Assembly: GCA_934255515.1 (NCBI GenBank)
Contig: CAKQON010000003.1
Coordinates: forward strand, 12,439-76,438
Length of the DNA stretch: 64,000 nt
DNA from: an uncultured Sutterella sp.
GTDB taxonomy: Bacteria; Pseudomonadota; Gammaproteobacteria; Burkholderiales; Burkholderiaceae_F
Direction: 5' to 3'
Position 1 is the stretch's first letter. Each line of letters starts with the position of its first letter. Shown piece after piece: positions 42,298-52,834 of the stretch. A program made the translations under genes and the position numbers. Below the pieces are notes generated by a model. The model saw only the letters and a program-made list of their open reading frames with translations. It was not told where the DNA came from and did not search any database.

Positions 42298-42960
42298 ATG
42301 GCTAACGATTACGACAAGCCGCTCACTGACGAAGAATTCGTAGAAATCGGCGAGCTTCTGGCGTCCATCCCGGAACCCTGGGAATCAATGGAGCCCGATC
42401 GTATGGACGGATTCCTTACTGCTATCGTGCTTCTCCCTGAACCCGTATCGCCGAGCTCCTGGATGCCATTCATTTTCGATGAGGAAGGACGTCCCGACGC
42501 CATGCTTCCGGATGAAGCCGATCAGCATCGGCTTGAGGATCTTGTCTACCGCCGCTATCGGACGATCGAAAACGACCTAGCCCGATGCCAGGCGCTTGAT
42601 CCCATCGTATACGACGTGGAGGATGAATCCGGGCGTCCGGTAGGCGGATGGGAGGCTATCGCCGCACTGGAGCCTTTTGCTGCGGGCTTCCTTGAGGCTA
42701 TGAATCGCTGGCCGGGCCTGCGCGAAACCGGCAGCGAGCTTGTCGACAGCGCGCTCCTCGGCATTCTTCGCCATCTCCCCGATGAGCTTGTCGGCGATAT
42801 GCAGGAAGTGAAGGAAGAGCTCGAATTTGAGAGCCCGCTGGAAAACCTGAAGCAGGCAACGGAAGATCTTGCGGAAAGCGTTGCAGAAATTGCCTCCGTC
42901 ACCCGCGGATTCACGCCCCGAACTGAACAAAATCACAAAAATAACCGGCGCCGGCACTAA
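42298..42960 (+). CDS. YecA/UPF0149-family protein
   Basis: A 220-residue acidic protein. MEPDRMDGFLTAIVLLPEPVSPSSWMPFIFD is the UPF0149 hallmark near residue 30. The long helix near the end is charged, and the last residues are basic (KNNRRRH). There is no C-terminal SEC-C zinc motif. Function is unknown. It follows ptsI by 27 bp, so it may be co-transcribed. Its stop overlaps the convergent ampG stop by 4 bp. Confidence 0.8.
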   Translation: MANDYDKPLTDEEFVEIGELLASIPEPWESMEPDRMDGFLTAIVLLPEPVSPSSWMPFIFDEEGRPDAMLPDEADQHRLEDLVYRRYRTIENDLARCQALDPIVYDVEDESGRPVGGWEAIAALEPFAAGFLEAMNRWPGLRETGSELVDSALLGILRHLPDELVGDMQEVKEELEFESPLENLKQATEDLAESVAEIASVTRGFTPRTEQNHKNNRRRH

Positions 42961-44303
42961 TTTTTCTGCGTTGCGCTCTTCGGAGCGCAACGCATGACAA
43001 GCCAGACAAGAACTAACACCGGCAGCCCCATGAGCGCCGTTCCGATGAAAAAGTGCTCATATCCGAACGCTTCCACAGCCATGCCGGAAAATCCCGCCAG
43101 AAATTTTGGAAGCAGCAGCATGATGGAGCTAAAAAGCGCATATTGAGTCGCTGAATACCTCGAGCTCGTCAATCCTGAAAGATAGGCTACGAAAGCCGCA
43201 CTTGCCAGGCCTGCAGCGAGATTATCCGCAGATACCGTAACGACAAGAAAAGTGAGATTCGCGCCGATTCCTGCAAGAACGGAAAAAAGCAGATTGGTTA
43301 GGCTCGATAGCACTGCTCCGGCGAGAAGTACCGGAAGAACGCCGTAACGCATGGCTGCGGCGCCTCCGACAAAAGCTCCCAGAAGCGTCATCATGACGCC
43401 AAACACCTTGCTCACCGCAGCAACCTCTTCTTTTGTGAATCCCAGATCCTGATAGAATGGATTTGCCATGACGCCCATAACGACATCGGAAATTCGATAG
43501 GTCGCTATCAGCGCAAGAACAAGAAGCGCCGCCCAGCCAAAGCGCCTGAAAAAATCTGCGAAGGGACCGACAAGAGCTGTGTTGAGCCGTTCCTTTAAAG
43601 GAATATGCGTATCGGAAGCGGAAATGTCCTCCCTTGAATCCTCATGCAGAGGTTCTGGAGAAAGCAATGTTGCCGCCACTCCGACCAGAACACTTGCGGC
43701 CATAACCCCATAGCTCACAGTCCAGGCGTAATGCATGTATCCGGAAGCTCCATGCCCGGCCCAAGCCGCAATAGCAAGCGCACCGGCGCCCGCCCAAATC
43801 ATGCCGAGTCGGTACCCGGTCTGATACATAGCCGCATAAGCCGCCTGCCTGCGCTCGCCGGCCGACTCAATACGATAAGCATCGAGCGCGATGTCCTGCG
43901 TGGCAGATGCGAAAGCTGCCAGCATGGCCAATCCTGCAAACAGAAACAGATCCTTCTGAGGATCTGTAACTGCAAGTCCAAGAAGAACACAGGCAAGCAT
44001 CAGCTGCGCAGCGAGAAGCCACGCCCGCCGCCTGCCGAGTGTTCTCGAGAGAACGGGAATTGGCATGCGATCCACAAGCGGCGCCCAGATCCATTTAAAA
44101 CCATAGATCAGCCCCACCCAGGAAAAAAAACCGATGGTTGCGAGATCTACGCCGGCCTCACGAAGCCAAAACCCCAGCGTGCCGATGACCAGAAGAAGCG
44201 GAAGGCCGGAACTGAAACCGAAAACAGCCATGCGCATTGCTCCGGGTTCCAGATAGACCCGCCAGCCGCTGTTATTTTCGGAATTCAACTTGTCGCAAGC
44301 CAT
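42957..44303 (-). CDS. ampG: AmpG-like muropeptide permease (MFS/PAT family)
   Basis: A 448-residue inner-membrane transporter with about 12 helices. GFSSGLPLLLVIGTLGFWLREAG and WVGLIYGFKWIWAPLVDRMPIP are typical of AmpG, which imports anhydromuropeptides for recycling. LGRRRAWLLAAQ is the loop between helices 2 and 3. The ATG at 44303 has GGGGGAGAG upstream and overlaps the rsuA stop (TGATG). A longer frame to 44354 would lie inside rsuA. AmpG is the best call, but another PAT-family substrate cannot be excluded. Confidence 0.85.
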   Translation of the reverse strand: MACDKLNSENNSGWRVYLEPGAMRMAVFGFSSGLPLLLVIGTLGFWLREAGVDLATIGFFSWVGLIYGFKWIWAPLVDRMPIPVLSRTLGRRRAWLLAAQLMLACVLLGLAVTDPQKDLFLFAGLAMLAAFASATQDIALDAYRIESAGERRQAAYAAMYQTGYRLGMIWAGAGALAIAAWAGHGASGYMHYAWTVSYGVMAASVLVGVAATLLSPEPLHEDSREDISASDTHIPLKERLNTALVGPFADFFRRFGWAALLVLALIATYRISDVVMGVMANPFYQDLGFTKEEVAAVSKVFGVMMTLLGAFVGGAAAMRYGVLPVLLAGAVLSSLTNLLFSVLAGIGANLTFLVVTVSADNLAAGLASAAFVAYLSGLTSSRYSATQYALFSSIMLLLPKFLAGFSGMAVEAFGYEHFFIGTALMGLPVLVLVWLVMRCAPKSATQKN

Positions 44304-45013
44304 CAGCGACTCTCTCCCCCGAGCACAGCATCCGGACCGCTGAGCCAAACCCATTTGCCCGGCTCAAGATTTTCCGGCAGCTCGTATGCCCCCACCCGAA
44401 TGCGATGAAGCTTTGCCACCCGGTTGCCGCAGGCGGCAACCATTCTCTTTACCTGATGATATTTCCCCTGGGAAATCGTGAGCTCCAGCTTCTCAGGAGC
44501 GAGCATTCTTGCCGCCTTTGCAGCAACGGGCTTTGGATCATCATCCAATACAACACCGGAGAGGAGCTTTTCACAGGTATCCGGCTTCATGGGGTGGCAG
44601 AGTTCCGCCAAATACACTTTATCGACATGCTTTTTTGGATGCGTAAGCCGATGAAGAAGCTTGCCGTCATCCGTAAACAGAAGCAGTCCGGTCGTATCCC
44701 AATCGAGGCGTCCCACGGGCTGAACTGCGCGCTTGCGAAGCGGTCCCGGGAGAAGCCCCATGACGGAAGGATGAACTGAAGGTTTGAGAGAACACTCATA
44801 CCCTTCAGGCTTATTCATCGCAATCAGCGCTTTTTCGCATACAGGCCATTCTTCACCGCGCCATGTAAGCACAAGTCCCGTCGGTTCAAAATTCTCGTCC
44901 GGATCGTCCACAACTCGCCCATTAACGGAAACGGCTCCCGAGAGCACGATCTGCCGGCAGTCATAACGGGTCCCGAATCCCTGCGTAAAAAGAATATCGG
45001 CAAGCGTCATCAT
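44303..45013 (-). CDS. rsuA: RsuA-family 16S rRNA pseudouridine synthase
   Basis: A 236-residue protein with an N-terminal S4 RNA-binding domain (SGAVSVNGRVVDDPDE) and the catalytic motif VGRLDWDTTGLLLFTDDG (catalytic Asp). The C-terminal ISQGKYHQVKRMVAACGN matches RsuA/RluB/E/F. The pattern GRLDxDTTGLLLFTDDG with a short C-terminus favours RsuA (position 516 of 16S rRNA). The start overlaps the xthA stop (ATGA), and its own stop overlaps ampG, so xthA-rsuA-ampG form an operon. Confidence 0.88.
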   Translation of the reverse strand: MMTLADILFTQGFGTRYDCRQIVLSGAVSVNGRVVDDPDENFEPTGLVLTWRGEEWPVCEKALIAMNKPEGYECSLKPSVHPSVMGLLPGPLRKRAVQPVGRLDWDTTGLLLFTDDGKLLHRLTHPKKHVDKVYLAELCHPMKPDTCEKLLSGVVLDDDPKPVAAKAARMLAPEKLELTISQGKYHQVKRMVAACGNRVAKLHRIRVGAYELPENLEPGKWVWLSGPDAVLGGESR

Positions 45014-45798
45014 TTCAATTCTCCATCATCAACCGCATAGTCCACCCAGAGCGGAGCATGATCGGAAAATTTTTCCGCGGCGTAGATATCCGTTGCCCGT
45101 GCAAGCGCAGCAATGCCTGGGGTAGCAAGCTCGTAATCAATACGCCAGCCGACGTTCTTGGCACGCGCCTGCCCGCGCTGGCTCCACCATGTATAGCGCT
45201 CCGGACGCGGATCAAGTCTTCGGAACACATCAACCCAGCCCATTTCATCAAAGAGATGATCGAGCCAGGCCCGCTCTTCAGGCAGGAATCCGGAATGGTC
45301 GAGATTGCCCTTCCAGTTCTTAATGTCGATTTCCTTATGCGCGATGTTGACGTCGCCGCATAGAACCACTTCCCTGCCAGCATCCTTTAATGCCTTCAGG
45401 TGCGGTTCAAAGCGCTCAAGAAACCGGAATTTCGCAAGCTGCCGCTCGTCAGACGAACTTCCTGACGGGAAATATGCAGAAATAACGGTAAGACGACCGA
45501 AATCCGCCTCAACGCAGCGTCCTTCTGCATCGAATTCATCATCTCCGAAACCAATGCGGACAGCGTCCGGAACGCGTCGCGACCAGAGACCGCACCCGGA
45601 ATACCCTTTTTTCCGGGCGCAATGAAAAAAGCCGTGATAGCCCGGAAGAGACTTGAGTTCATCGGAGAGATCCGCTTCTTGAGCCTTCAGTTCCTGAATG
45701 CAGAGAATGTCCGCATTCTGCTTCATGAACCACTCAAAAAAACCTTTTTTGGCCGCAGACCGAATGCCGTTGGCATTAAAGGTAAGAATGCGCAGCAT
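45010..45798 (-). CDS. xthA: Exodeoxyribonuclease III
   Basis: A 262-residue AP endonuclease/exonuclease. LTFNANGIRSAAKKGFFEWF and DILCIQELKAQ open the EEP fold with the catalytic Asn and Glu. GDVNIAHKEIDIKN carries the active Asp/Asn. The C-terminal NVGWRIDYELATP and SDHAPLWVDY provide the final Asp-His pair. It repairs abasic sites. It lies first in the minus-strand operon with rsuA and ampG. Confidence 0.94.
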   Translation of the reverse strand: MLRILTFNANGIRSAAKKGFFEWFMKQNADILCIQELKAQEADLSDELKSLPGYHGFFHCARKKGYSGCGLWSRRVPDAVRIGFGDDEFDAEGRCVEADFGRLTVISAYFPSGSSSDERQLAKFRFLERFEPHLKALKDAGREVVLCGDVNIAHKEIDIKNWKGNLDHSGFLPEERAWLDHLFDEMGWVDVFRRLDPRPERYTWWSQRGQARAKNVGWRIDYELATPGIAALARATDIYAAEKFSDHAPLWVDYAVDDGELK

Positions 45799-45974
45799 GC
45801 ACTCTCCTCAATGGAATATGTTCAGTTAGTTTTCTGATTTCTAAAGCTTCTGCAAATGCAGACAGCAGCGTTCACCAGAGATCGCATATTGTCGCATGCC
45901 ACAATGGTGCCGCAATTTTCAGCTTCAATGGCTCAGCCCTGGAAAAACCAGCCAGGAGCCTCCTGCCCCTTAAC

Positions 45975-45980
45975 TATAAT
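45975..45980 (+). promoter_or_regulatory. -10 element of the pyrE promoter
   Basis: A perfect TATAAT 99 bases before the pyrE start. The -35 region at 17 bases (CCAGGA) is poor, so control may be at other steps. The remainder of the 281-bp gap back to xthA shows nothing else convincing. Confidence 0.45.
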
Positions 45981-46009
45981 TTGCGCGATAAACACTCCCG
46001 TACACGTCT

Positions 46010-46065
46010 GCGGCAGCCATCCATTTGAGCAGATAACTCATTCGCGCTGCCGCTGTTTGATTTTT
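46010..46065 (+). terminator. Probable attenuator in the pyrE leader
   Basis: GCGGCAGC (46010-46017) pairs perfectly with GCTGCCGC (46046-46053) across a 28-base loop, and TGTTTGATTTTT follows. The hairpin lies between the -10 element and the pyrE ATG at 46080, so termination here would shut off pyrE. E. coli pyrE is also controlled by attenuation. No clear leader ORF is visible. Confidence 0.6.
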
Positions 46066-46079
46066 CCCTCTTTCACATC

Positions 46080-46757
46080 ATGCAATCGACCAAGCAGCAG
46101 TTCATTGAATTCGCCCTGGATGCAGACGTTCTTCGCTTCGGCGAGTTTAAAACCAAGGCCGGACGTCTCTCCCCCTATTTCTTCAATGCCGGGCTCTTCA
46201 ATACCGGTGCGCTTCTTGACAAGCTTGGGGCCTTCTACGCTGAGACGCTTCTCGCTGCCCGCAAGGAAGGCCGCATTGAATTCGACATGATTTTCGGGCC
46301 TGCCTACAAAGGCATTCCCCTTGCCGCCAGCGTCGCCATGAATCTTGCTCGTCTCGGCTGTGATGTACCTTGGGCCTTCAACCGCAAGGAAGCCAAGGAC
46401 CACGGCGAAGGCGGCATGATTGTCGGCGCTCCGCTCAAGGGCCGCGTCGTCATCATCGATGACGTGATCTCTGCCGGCACTTCAGTGCGTGAATCCGTGA
46501 AAATCATTGAAGCCGCCGGAGCCACGCCTTCCGGCGTGCTCATTGCTGTTGACCGACAGGAACGCGGCGGCAATGCCGAGGTGATGACTGAAAGCTCTGC
46601 CGTACAGGATGTGGAAAAGACTTTCGGCCTCCACGTCGCATCCATCATCAATCTTCACGATCTGCTTGCCTTTATGGACGGCCCTTCGGAAAAAGCCAAA
46701 GCTGTTGCCAGCTACCGTAATGCCGTTGCGCAGTATCGTCAGCGCTACGGCGCCTAA
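46080..46757 (+). CDS. pyrE: Orotate phosphoribosyltransferase
   Basis: The enzyme makes OMP from orotate and [22 protein letters not shown] is the N-terminal substrate region, [14 protein letters not shown] follows, and [21 protein letters not shown] is the PRPP-binding loop. At 225 residues it is of normal length. It is transcribed alone, behind a presumed attenuator. Confidence 0.97.
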   Translation: MQSTKQQFIEFALDADVLRFGEFKTKAGRLSPYFFNAGLFNTGALLDKLGAFYAETLLAARKEGRIEFDMIFGPAYKGIPLAASVAMNLARLGCDVPWAFNRKEAKDHGEGGMIVGAPLKGRVVIIDDVISAGTSVRESVKIIEAAGATPSGVLIAVDRQERGGNAEVMTESSAVQDVEKTFGLHVASIINLHDLLAFMDGPSEKAKAVASYRNAVAQYRQRYGA

Positions 46758-46771
46758 TTAAGTCAGCAAGC

Positions 46772-46787
46772 TGTTTCACGTGAAACA
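46772..46787. other. Chromosomal parS centromere site
   Basis: TGTTTCACGTGAAACA is a perfect 16-bp palindrome and a full match to the bacterial chromosomal parS consensus. It extends to 18 bp (C...G) at 46771-46788. ParB loads at parS for chromosome segregation, usually within the origin-proximal part of the chromosome. It sits in the 104-bp gap between pyrE and gatB, before the terminator. Confidence 0.85.
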
Positions 46788-46797
46788 GCACCCTCAA

Positions 46798-46838
46798 AAA
46801 AATCCCCGGAAAGCTTGAACGGCTCCCGGGGATTTTCT
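46798..46838. terminator. Bidirectional terminator between pyrE and gatB
   Basis: AATCCCCGG (46801-46809) pairs with CCGGGGATT (46826-46834), with A-rich and T-rich flanks, serving convergent pyrE and gatB. Confidence 0.8.
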
Positions 46839-46861
46839 TTGCAGATTGCCAGAGGATCTGA

Positions 46862-48313
46862 TCAACCGGCAATGCGCTTTCTCAGAAGCTCATTAAGCTG
46901 TCCGGGATTAGCCTTGCCCTTCGTTGCCTTCATGCACTGACCGACAAGTGCATTGAGCGCCTTCTCCTTGCCGCCCTTGAATTCTTCTACAGACTTCGGA
47001 TTTTTGGCGATCACTTCATCAACAATTGCTTCAAGCGCACCGGTGTCGGAAATCTGCTTCAGGCCCTTGCTTTCAATAAGCGCATCCACGTCCTTTCCTT
47101 CCCCAGCCCAGATGGCAGTGAAGACTTCGCGCGCACCCTTGTTGGAAATAGTTCCGTCAGCGATGCGGGAGAGAAGCTTTACAAGAATTTCAGGCGTAAC
47201 CGGAGCAGATGAAAAACTCATGCCTTCCGTCTGGTTGATGGCAGCGGCAACCTCACCCATCACCCAGTTGGCTGCGATCTTCTTATCCTTCACGCCGTCT
47301 GCTACAGCAACGTAATAGTCGGCGATATCGCGGCTGCCCGTAAGGATGGAGGCATCGTACTCAGAAAGACCAAAATCCTTCATAAGACGCGCCCGCATGG
47401 CATCAGGAAGCTCAGGCATTTCGCAGCGCACCCGTTCGATCCATTCATCGCTGACTTCAAGCGGGAGCAGATCGGGATCCGGGAAGTAGCGGTAATCCAT
47501 CGAATCTTCCTTCGTGCGCATGAGGCGCGTTTCGCCCTTATCCGGGTCATAGAGACGCGTAGCCTGCACGACCTTTCCGCCGCCCTCAATCAGTTCAATC
47601 TGACGTTCAACCTCATAGTTGATGGCTTCTTCGAGGAAGCGGAACGAATTGAGATTTTTGATTTCGCAGCGGGTGCCGAGCTCTTTCTGACCGACAGGGC
47701 GTACGGAGACGTTGGCGTCGCAGCGGAAGTTGCCTTCCTGCATGTTGCCCTTCGACATGCCGAGCCAAACCACCAGCGCATGAAGCGCGCGGGCATACCC
47801 CACTGCCTCAGCGGCAGAACGGAGCTCAGGCTCCGTGACAATCTCCAGAAGCGGCGTTCCGGCGCGATTAAGGTCGATGCCGGAGTGTCCATGAACAATG
47901 CCATGGACCGACTTGCCGGCATCTTCCTCAAGATGCGCTCGGGTGAGATTAATGGTCTTCATGTAGGGCTCGCCGTTCTTCGGCTCCACCGCAAAAGTCA
48001 CTTTGCCGCCGACAACAATCGGCAGTTCAAACTGACTGATCTGATAGCCCTTCGGAAGGTCCGGATAAAAATAATTTTTCCGGTCGAAAACCGAATGATT
48101 GGACACACGGGCACCGATAGCGAGACCAAAGCGAATTGCACGGTCAACAGCTCCCCGGTTAAGCACAGGCAGCGCCCCCGGAAGAGCGAGGTCAACGTAG
48201 CAGGCGTTCACATTCGGTTCGTCGCCGAAATGGCACGGCGCACCCGAGAAAATTTTGGAATGGGTCGAGAGCTGAACGTGCGTCTCAAGACCAATGACAA
48301 CTTCCCATTTCAT
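46862..48313 (-). CDS. gatB: Aspartyl/glutamyl-tRNA amidotransferase subunit B
   Basis: GatB binds mischarged tRNA and forms the kinase/transamidase site. [21 protein letters not shown] is the diagnostic N-terminus, followed by [14 protein letters not shown] and [16 protein letters not shown]. The C-terminal YqeY-like tail domain ([22 protein letters not shown]) is complete. At 483 residues it is of normal length. It is last in the gatCAB operon. Confidence 0.97.
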   Translation of the reverse strand: MKWEVVIGLETHVQLSTHSKIFSGAPCHFGDEPNVNACYVDLALPGALPVLNRGAVDRAIRFGLAIGARVSNHSVFDRKNYFYPDLPKGYQISQFELPIVVGGKVTFAVEPKNGEPYMKTINLTRAHLEEDAGKSVHGIVHGHSGIDLNRAGTPLLEIVTEPELRSAAEAVGYARALHALVVWLGMSKGNMQEGNFRCDANVSVRPVGQKELGTRCEIKNLNSFRFLEEAINYEVERQIELIEGGGKVVQATRLYDPDKGETRLMRTKEDSMDYRYFPDPDLLPLEVSDEWIERVRCEMPELPDAMRARLMKDFGLSEYDASILTGSRDIADYYVAVADGVKDKKIAANWVMGEVAAAINQTEGMSFSSAPVTPEILVKLLSRIADGTISNKGAREVFTAIWAGEGKDVDALIESKGLKQISDTGALEAIVDEVIAKNPKSVEEFKGGKEKALNALVGQCMKATKGKANPGQLNELLRKRIAG

Positions 48314-48344
48314 CTTGAATTTTTCCCTTTAAGCGTTCGTCTGC

Positions 48345-49799
48345 TCAATAGCCCTTCGGATGGCGCTGATGCCAATCAGTGGCTTTCTGCCATGCATCAG
48401 CAAGCTGCAGAAGCTTTGCTTCGGTGAAGTGCTCGCCGAGAAGCTGCAGACCGATCGGACGGCCGTTCGAATGGATGCCGCAGGGCATGGAAACGCCCGG
48501 CAGGCCGGCGAGCGAAGCCGGGACCGTATAAAGGTCAGAAAGGTAGGCGGAAACCGGGTCGGCATTCGCGCCAAAGTCATAAGCCGTACCGGTGGTTACC
48601 GGGCAGGCAATGGCATCGACCTTACGGAAAGTCTCATGGAATTCGCGGGCGATGAGGCGGCGAACCTTTTGAGCCTTTAAGTAGTAGGCATCGTAATAAC
48701 CGTGCGACAGCACATAGGTGCCGATCATGATGCGGCGTTTCGGCTCCGGACCAAACCCTTCGTCACGCGACTTCTTCATCATGTCGCCGATGTCGGTGTA
48801 TTCGGCCGCGCGGTGACCATAGCGCACGCCGTCAAAGCGCGAAAGGTTGGAGCTCGCCTCAGCACAGGCGACAACGTAGTAAACCGGGACGCCGAGCTTG
48901 GCCATCGGAAGATCAATGTCGACGATCTCTGCGCCTTCGCGTCGGTAGAAATCAAGAACAGCATCAATGGAAGCGCGGACTTCGTCATCAAGGCCGTCGC
49001 CCATCCAGGAACGCGGCACGCCGATTCTCAGGCCCTTCACCGATTTGCCAAGATCACGGGAGAAATCTTCCCGGGGCATATCGACGCTCGTCGAATCCCA
49101 GGGGTCATATCCCACCATGGAGCCGAGCACCATGGCGCAGTCTTCCGCTGACTGGCCGAGAAGACCTGCTGTATCGAGAGAGGAAGCAAAGGCAATCATG
49201 CCGAGTCGGGACGGACGGCCGTATGTGGGCTTCATGCCGGTAATGCCGCAGAACGCGGCAGGTTCGCGAATGGACCCCCCCGTATCCGTTCCGGTTGCAA
49301 TCGGTACCAACCCGGCAGCAACTGCTGCGGCGGAACCTCCTGAAGAGCCGCCGGGAACGGCATTGGCATCCCAGGGATTCCCTACACGCCCGTAAGCGGA
49401 GTTTTCATTGCCCGAGCCCATCGCGAACTCGTCGCAGTTCAGCTTGCCCATGCAGACCATGCCGGCATCCTTGAGGCTGCGCACGACAGTCGCGTCAAAA
49501 GGACTCATATAGCCATCGAGCATGCGGCTCGCGGCAGTCGAGGCCCATTCCCTGGTGACAAAAATGTCTTTATGAGCAATGGGGATGCCCGTTAGCGGCG
49601 TCGCCTCACCGGCGGCGATGCGTCGATCGGCTTCCTCAGCCTGACGGATCGTTTCCTCCGGACGGACATCAAGGAAAGCATTCAGGCTGCGGCCCGCTTC
49701 AATGCGTTCGAGATAGTCGCGGGCAAGTTCAACGGCAGAAACCTCGCGGCTCTGAAGTCGCCGGGACAGTTCGGCGACGGAGACAAAAGTTTTTTCCAT
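48345..49799 (-). CDS. gatA: Aspartyl/glutamyl-tRNA amidotransferase subunit A
   Basis: GatA is an amidase-signature enzyme that releases ammonia from glutamine. The catalytic Ser-cisSer-Lys set is visible: IAHKDIFV (Lys), [15 protein letters not shown] and [15 protein letters not shown] (Ser). At 484 residues it is full length. It lies 31 bp before gatB. Confidence 0.97.
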   Translation of the reverse strand: MEKTFVSVAELSRRLQSREVSAVELARDYLERIEAGRSLNAFLDVRPEETIRQAEEADRRIAAGEATPLTGIPIAHKDIFVTREWASTAASRMLDGYMSPFDATVVRSLKDAGMVCMGKLNCDEFAMGSGNENSAYGRVGNPWDANAVPGGSSGGSAAAVAAGLVPIATGTDTGGSIREPAAFCGITGMKPTYGRPSRLGMIAFASSLDTAGLLGQSAEDCAMVLGSMVGYDPWDSTSVDMPREDFSRDLGKSVKGLRIGVPRSWMGDGLDDEVRASIDAVLDFYRREGAEIVDIDLPMAKLGVPVYYVVACAEASSNLSRFDGVRYGHRAAEYTDIGDMMKKSRDEGFGPEPKRRIMIGTYVLSHGYYDAYYLKAQKVRRLIAREFHETFRKVDAIACPVTTGTAYDFGANADPVSAYLSDLYTVPASLAGLPGVSMPCGIHSNGRPIGLQLLGEHFTEAKLLQLADAWQKATDWHQRHPKGY

Positions 49800-49821
49800 G
49801 GGTGAAACTCTTCCGGAAACG

Positions 49822-50109
49822 TTATTCGATCACCTGAGGGACAAGGAAATAGCCCTCGGATTTTTCCGGAGCATTCTTCATGTTCTCACTGCGGTTATTG
49901 CCTTCAGTGACCACATCATCACGCAGGCGCTCCACTCCGTCATGCGGATTCGGCATGGGCTCAATTCCTTCGGTATCAACCGAACGGATTTCTTCAATCA
50001 TCTGGAAAATATCGTTGAGCTCGCCCTGCATGACCTTGATCTGTTCTTCAGAAATATCAATGCGGCCGAGATCTGCGATACGGCGAATATCGCCAGCGCT
50101 TAAAGGCAT
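49822..50109 (-). CDS. gatC: Aspartyl/glutamyl-tRNA amidotransferase subunit C
   Basis: A 95-residue GatC starts [23 protein letters not shown] and has the typical [22 protein letters not shown] segment, which wraps around GatA. It is first in gatCAB, followed by gatA 22 bp later. The 231-bp gap to the divergent mreB must hold both promoters. I see no strong sigma-70 match there. Confidence 0.95.
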   Translation of the reverse strand: MPLSAGDIRRIADLGRIDISEEQIKVMQGELNDIFQMIEEIRSVDTEGIEPMPNPHDGVERLRDDVVTEGNNRSENMKNAPEKSEGYFLVPQVIE

Positions 50110-50238
50110 AGTGACGTCTTCCGGAAAGGGATGAAAAGGAGCATGCGTTCAGAGGGCGGAAACAGACAAAAAATCCGTAACAATCCCACACAAAGGCCAG
50201 GGGGCGAGGCCTGAGGTGCTGCTCCTTGGAAAGGGTGA

Positions 50239-51384
<1,146 letters not shown>

Positions 51385-51398
51385 TTGTCGAGCCGGCA

Positions 51399-52292
51399 AT
51401 GGCCTACGGAGCTCCGCCGCTATTCCGCCAGGGCGTATCCGCCCGCGCGCGTTTTCTATTCTTTCTTATGCTCTCGCTGGCAGCCATCCTTGTTGATGGC
51501 CGCCTGCGTTCGCTTGACGGCCTTCGAAGCACCGTAGTGAGCTTTACTTCACCCATTGTGGAGGCAATTCATCTGCCCGGCCGAATTCTCGGCGAAGGAC
51601 AGGGCTATTTCATGAGCAAGCGCCGCCTCAATGAGGAAGTGCAGCGCCTCTCCGAAGAAAACCAGCTGCTGCAGCTCTCGGCTGCGCGCTATGAGGAAGT
51701 GCAGCAGGAAAACGAGTCCTTGCGGCGCCTCATCAATACCGTTCCCAGGGCGGCAGATAAAGTCGCGACGGCAGAAGTTATCGGCCGCATTGCAGATCCC
51801 TTCTCCCGGCGCATTCAAATCAATATCGGCTCCCGGGAAGGAGTTGAAGTCGGCATGCCCGTAATCGGCCCCTTTGGGGTTCTCGGGCAGATTTCTCGTG
51901 TTGTGAGCCGCCTTTCTGAAGTGACGCTCCTCACGGATCACACCATTCGTCTTTCCGTCATCAACCGCAGAACAGGAGCCTTCTTCATCCTTTCGGGAAC
52001 CGGAGACGACACGCTCTCCGTTCTCTTCGCACTGCCTTCAGCGGACATCCGCCCTGGCGATGAACTGATTACCTCAGGACTAGACAACCTTTTCCCGAAG
52101 GCTATTCTGGCGGCCCGCGTGACAGCTACAAGTTATCAGCCTGGCGAACCCTATCAAAGAGTGGAAGCGGCGGCTGTTGCGGATGTTGAAGACATCCAGT
52201 TCGCCACAGTCGTTCTTGCGAATCCCAACCCTGCCGCCGGGCTTGAAGAAGTCGCCGCCCCCTCGCGTTTTGAGAGAAGGTCCCGTCGATGA
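51399..52292 (+). CDS. mreC: MreC, rod-shape determining protein
   Basis: The product has 297 residues: one N-terminal membrane helix (FLFFLMLSLAAILV), a coiled coil (RRLNEEVQRLSEENQLLQL), then the periplasmic double beta-barrel (GSREGVEVGMPVIGPFGVLGQISRVV). It starts 14 bp after mreB and overlaps mreD by 4 bp. Confidence 0.96.
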   Translation: MAYGAPPLFRQGVSARARFLFFLMLSLAAILVDGRLRSLDGLRSTVVSFTSPIVEAIHLPGRILGEGQGYFMSKRRLNEEVQRLSEENQLLQLSAARYEEVQQENESLRRLINTVPRAADKVATAEVIGRIADPFSRRIQINIGSREGVEVGMPVIGPFGVLGQISRVVSRLSEVTLLTDHTIRLSVINRRTGAFFILSGTGDDTLSVLFALPSADIRPGDELITSGLDNLFPKAILAARVTATSYQPGEPYQRVEAAAVADVEDIQFATVVLANPNPAAGLEEVAAPSRFERRSRR

Positions 52293-52813
52293 CAAAGCTT
52301 GATTATTCATCGCTCCCCGACGACAGCGATGCAGGCAAGCTCGAGCATCCTGCCTCGCTCTCGTGGGTAGTCTTTACCTTCTTTTTTTCCATCGTCATCA
52401 GCATTGCAGCCAAGCAAAGCTTCTGGATGCCTAATTTTCTGGCTCTGACGATTATTTTCTGGACGCTGCGGCAACCCGAAAGCGCCGGCATGACTGTCGC
52501 CTTCTGCTGCGGCATTCTGATGGATGTGCTTAATGGTTCTGTTCTCGGGCAGCAGGCGCTTGCCTTCGTGACGCTCTGCTACTTCACAACAACCCTCGCA
52601 AGACGCATCTCCTGGTTTGGTCCTTTCGGACAAAGCCTCCACATCCTGCCGCTCCTGCTGCTTTCGCAAGTACTTGTCATGCTTGTTCGTCTCTGGTTTG
52701 ACGGACTCTGGCCCGGTTGGGAGTGGTTCCTGCAGAGCCTGACGGGCGCCGCCATCTGGCCGCTGTGGGCCAAGCTTCTCAAGCCGCGCTCATCGCGCGC
52801 CACATCACTCTGA
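52289..52813 (+). CDS. mreD: MreD, rod-shape determining membrane protein
   Basis: A 174-residue inner-membrane protein with about five helices. FLALTIIFWTLRQPESAGMTVAFCCGILMDVLNGSVLG is typical for MreD, with the conserved DVLxGS. It starts at an ATGA overlap with mreC. Confidence 0.92.
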   Translation: MTKLDYSSLPDDSDAGKLEHPASLSWVVFTFFFSIVISIAAKQSFWMPNFLALTIIFWTLRQPESAGMTVAFCCGILMDVLNGSVLGQQALAFVTLCYFTTTLARRISWFGPFGQSLHILPLLLLSQVLVMLVRLWFDGLWPGWEWFLQSLTGAAIWPLWAKLLKPRSSRATSL

Positions 52814-52834
52814 TCCCCGGGGGAAGATGCACTC

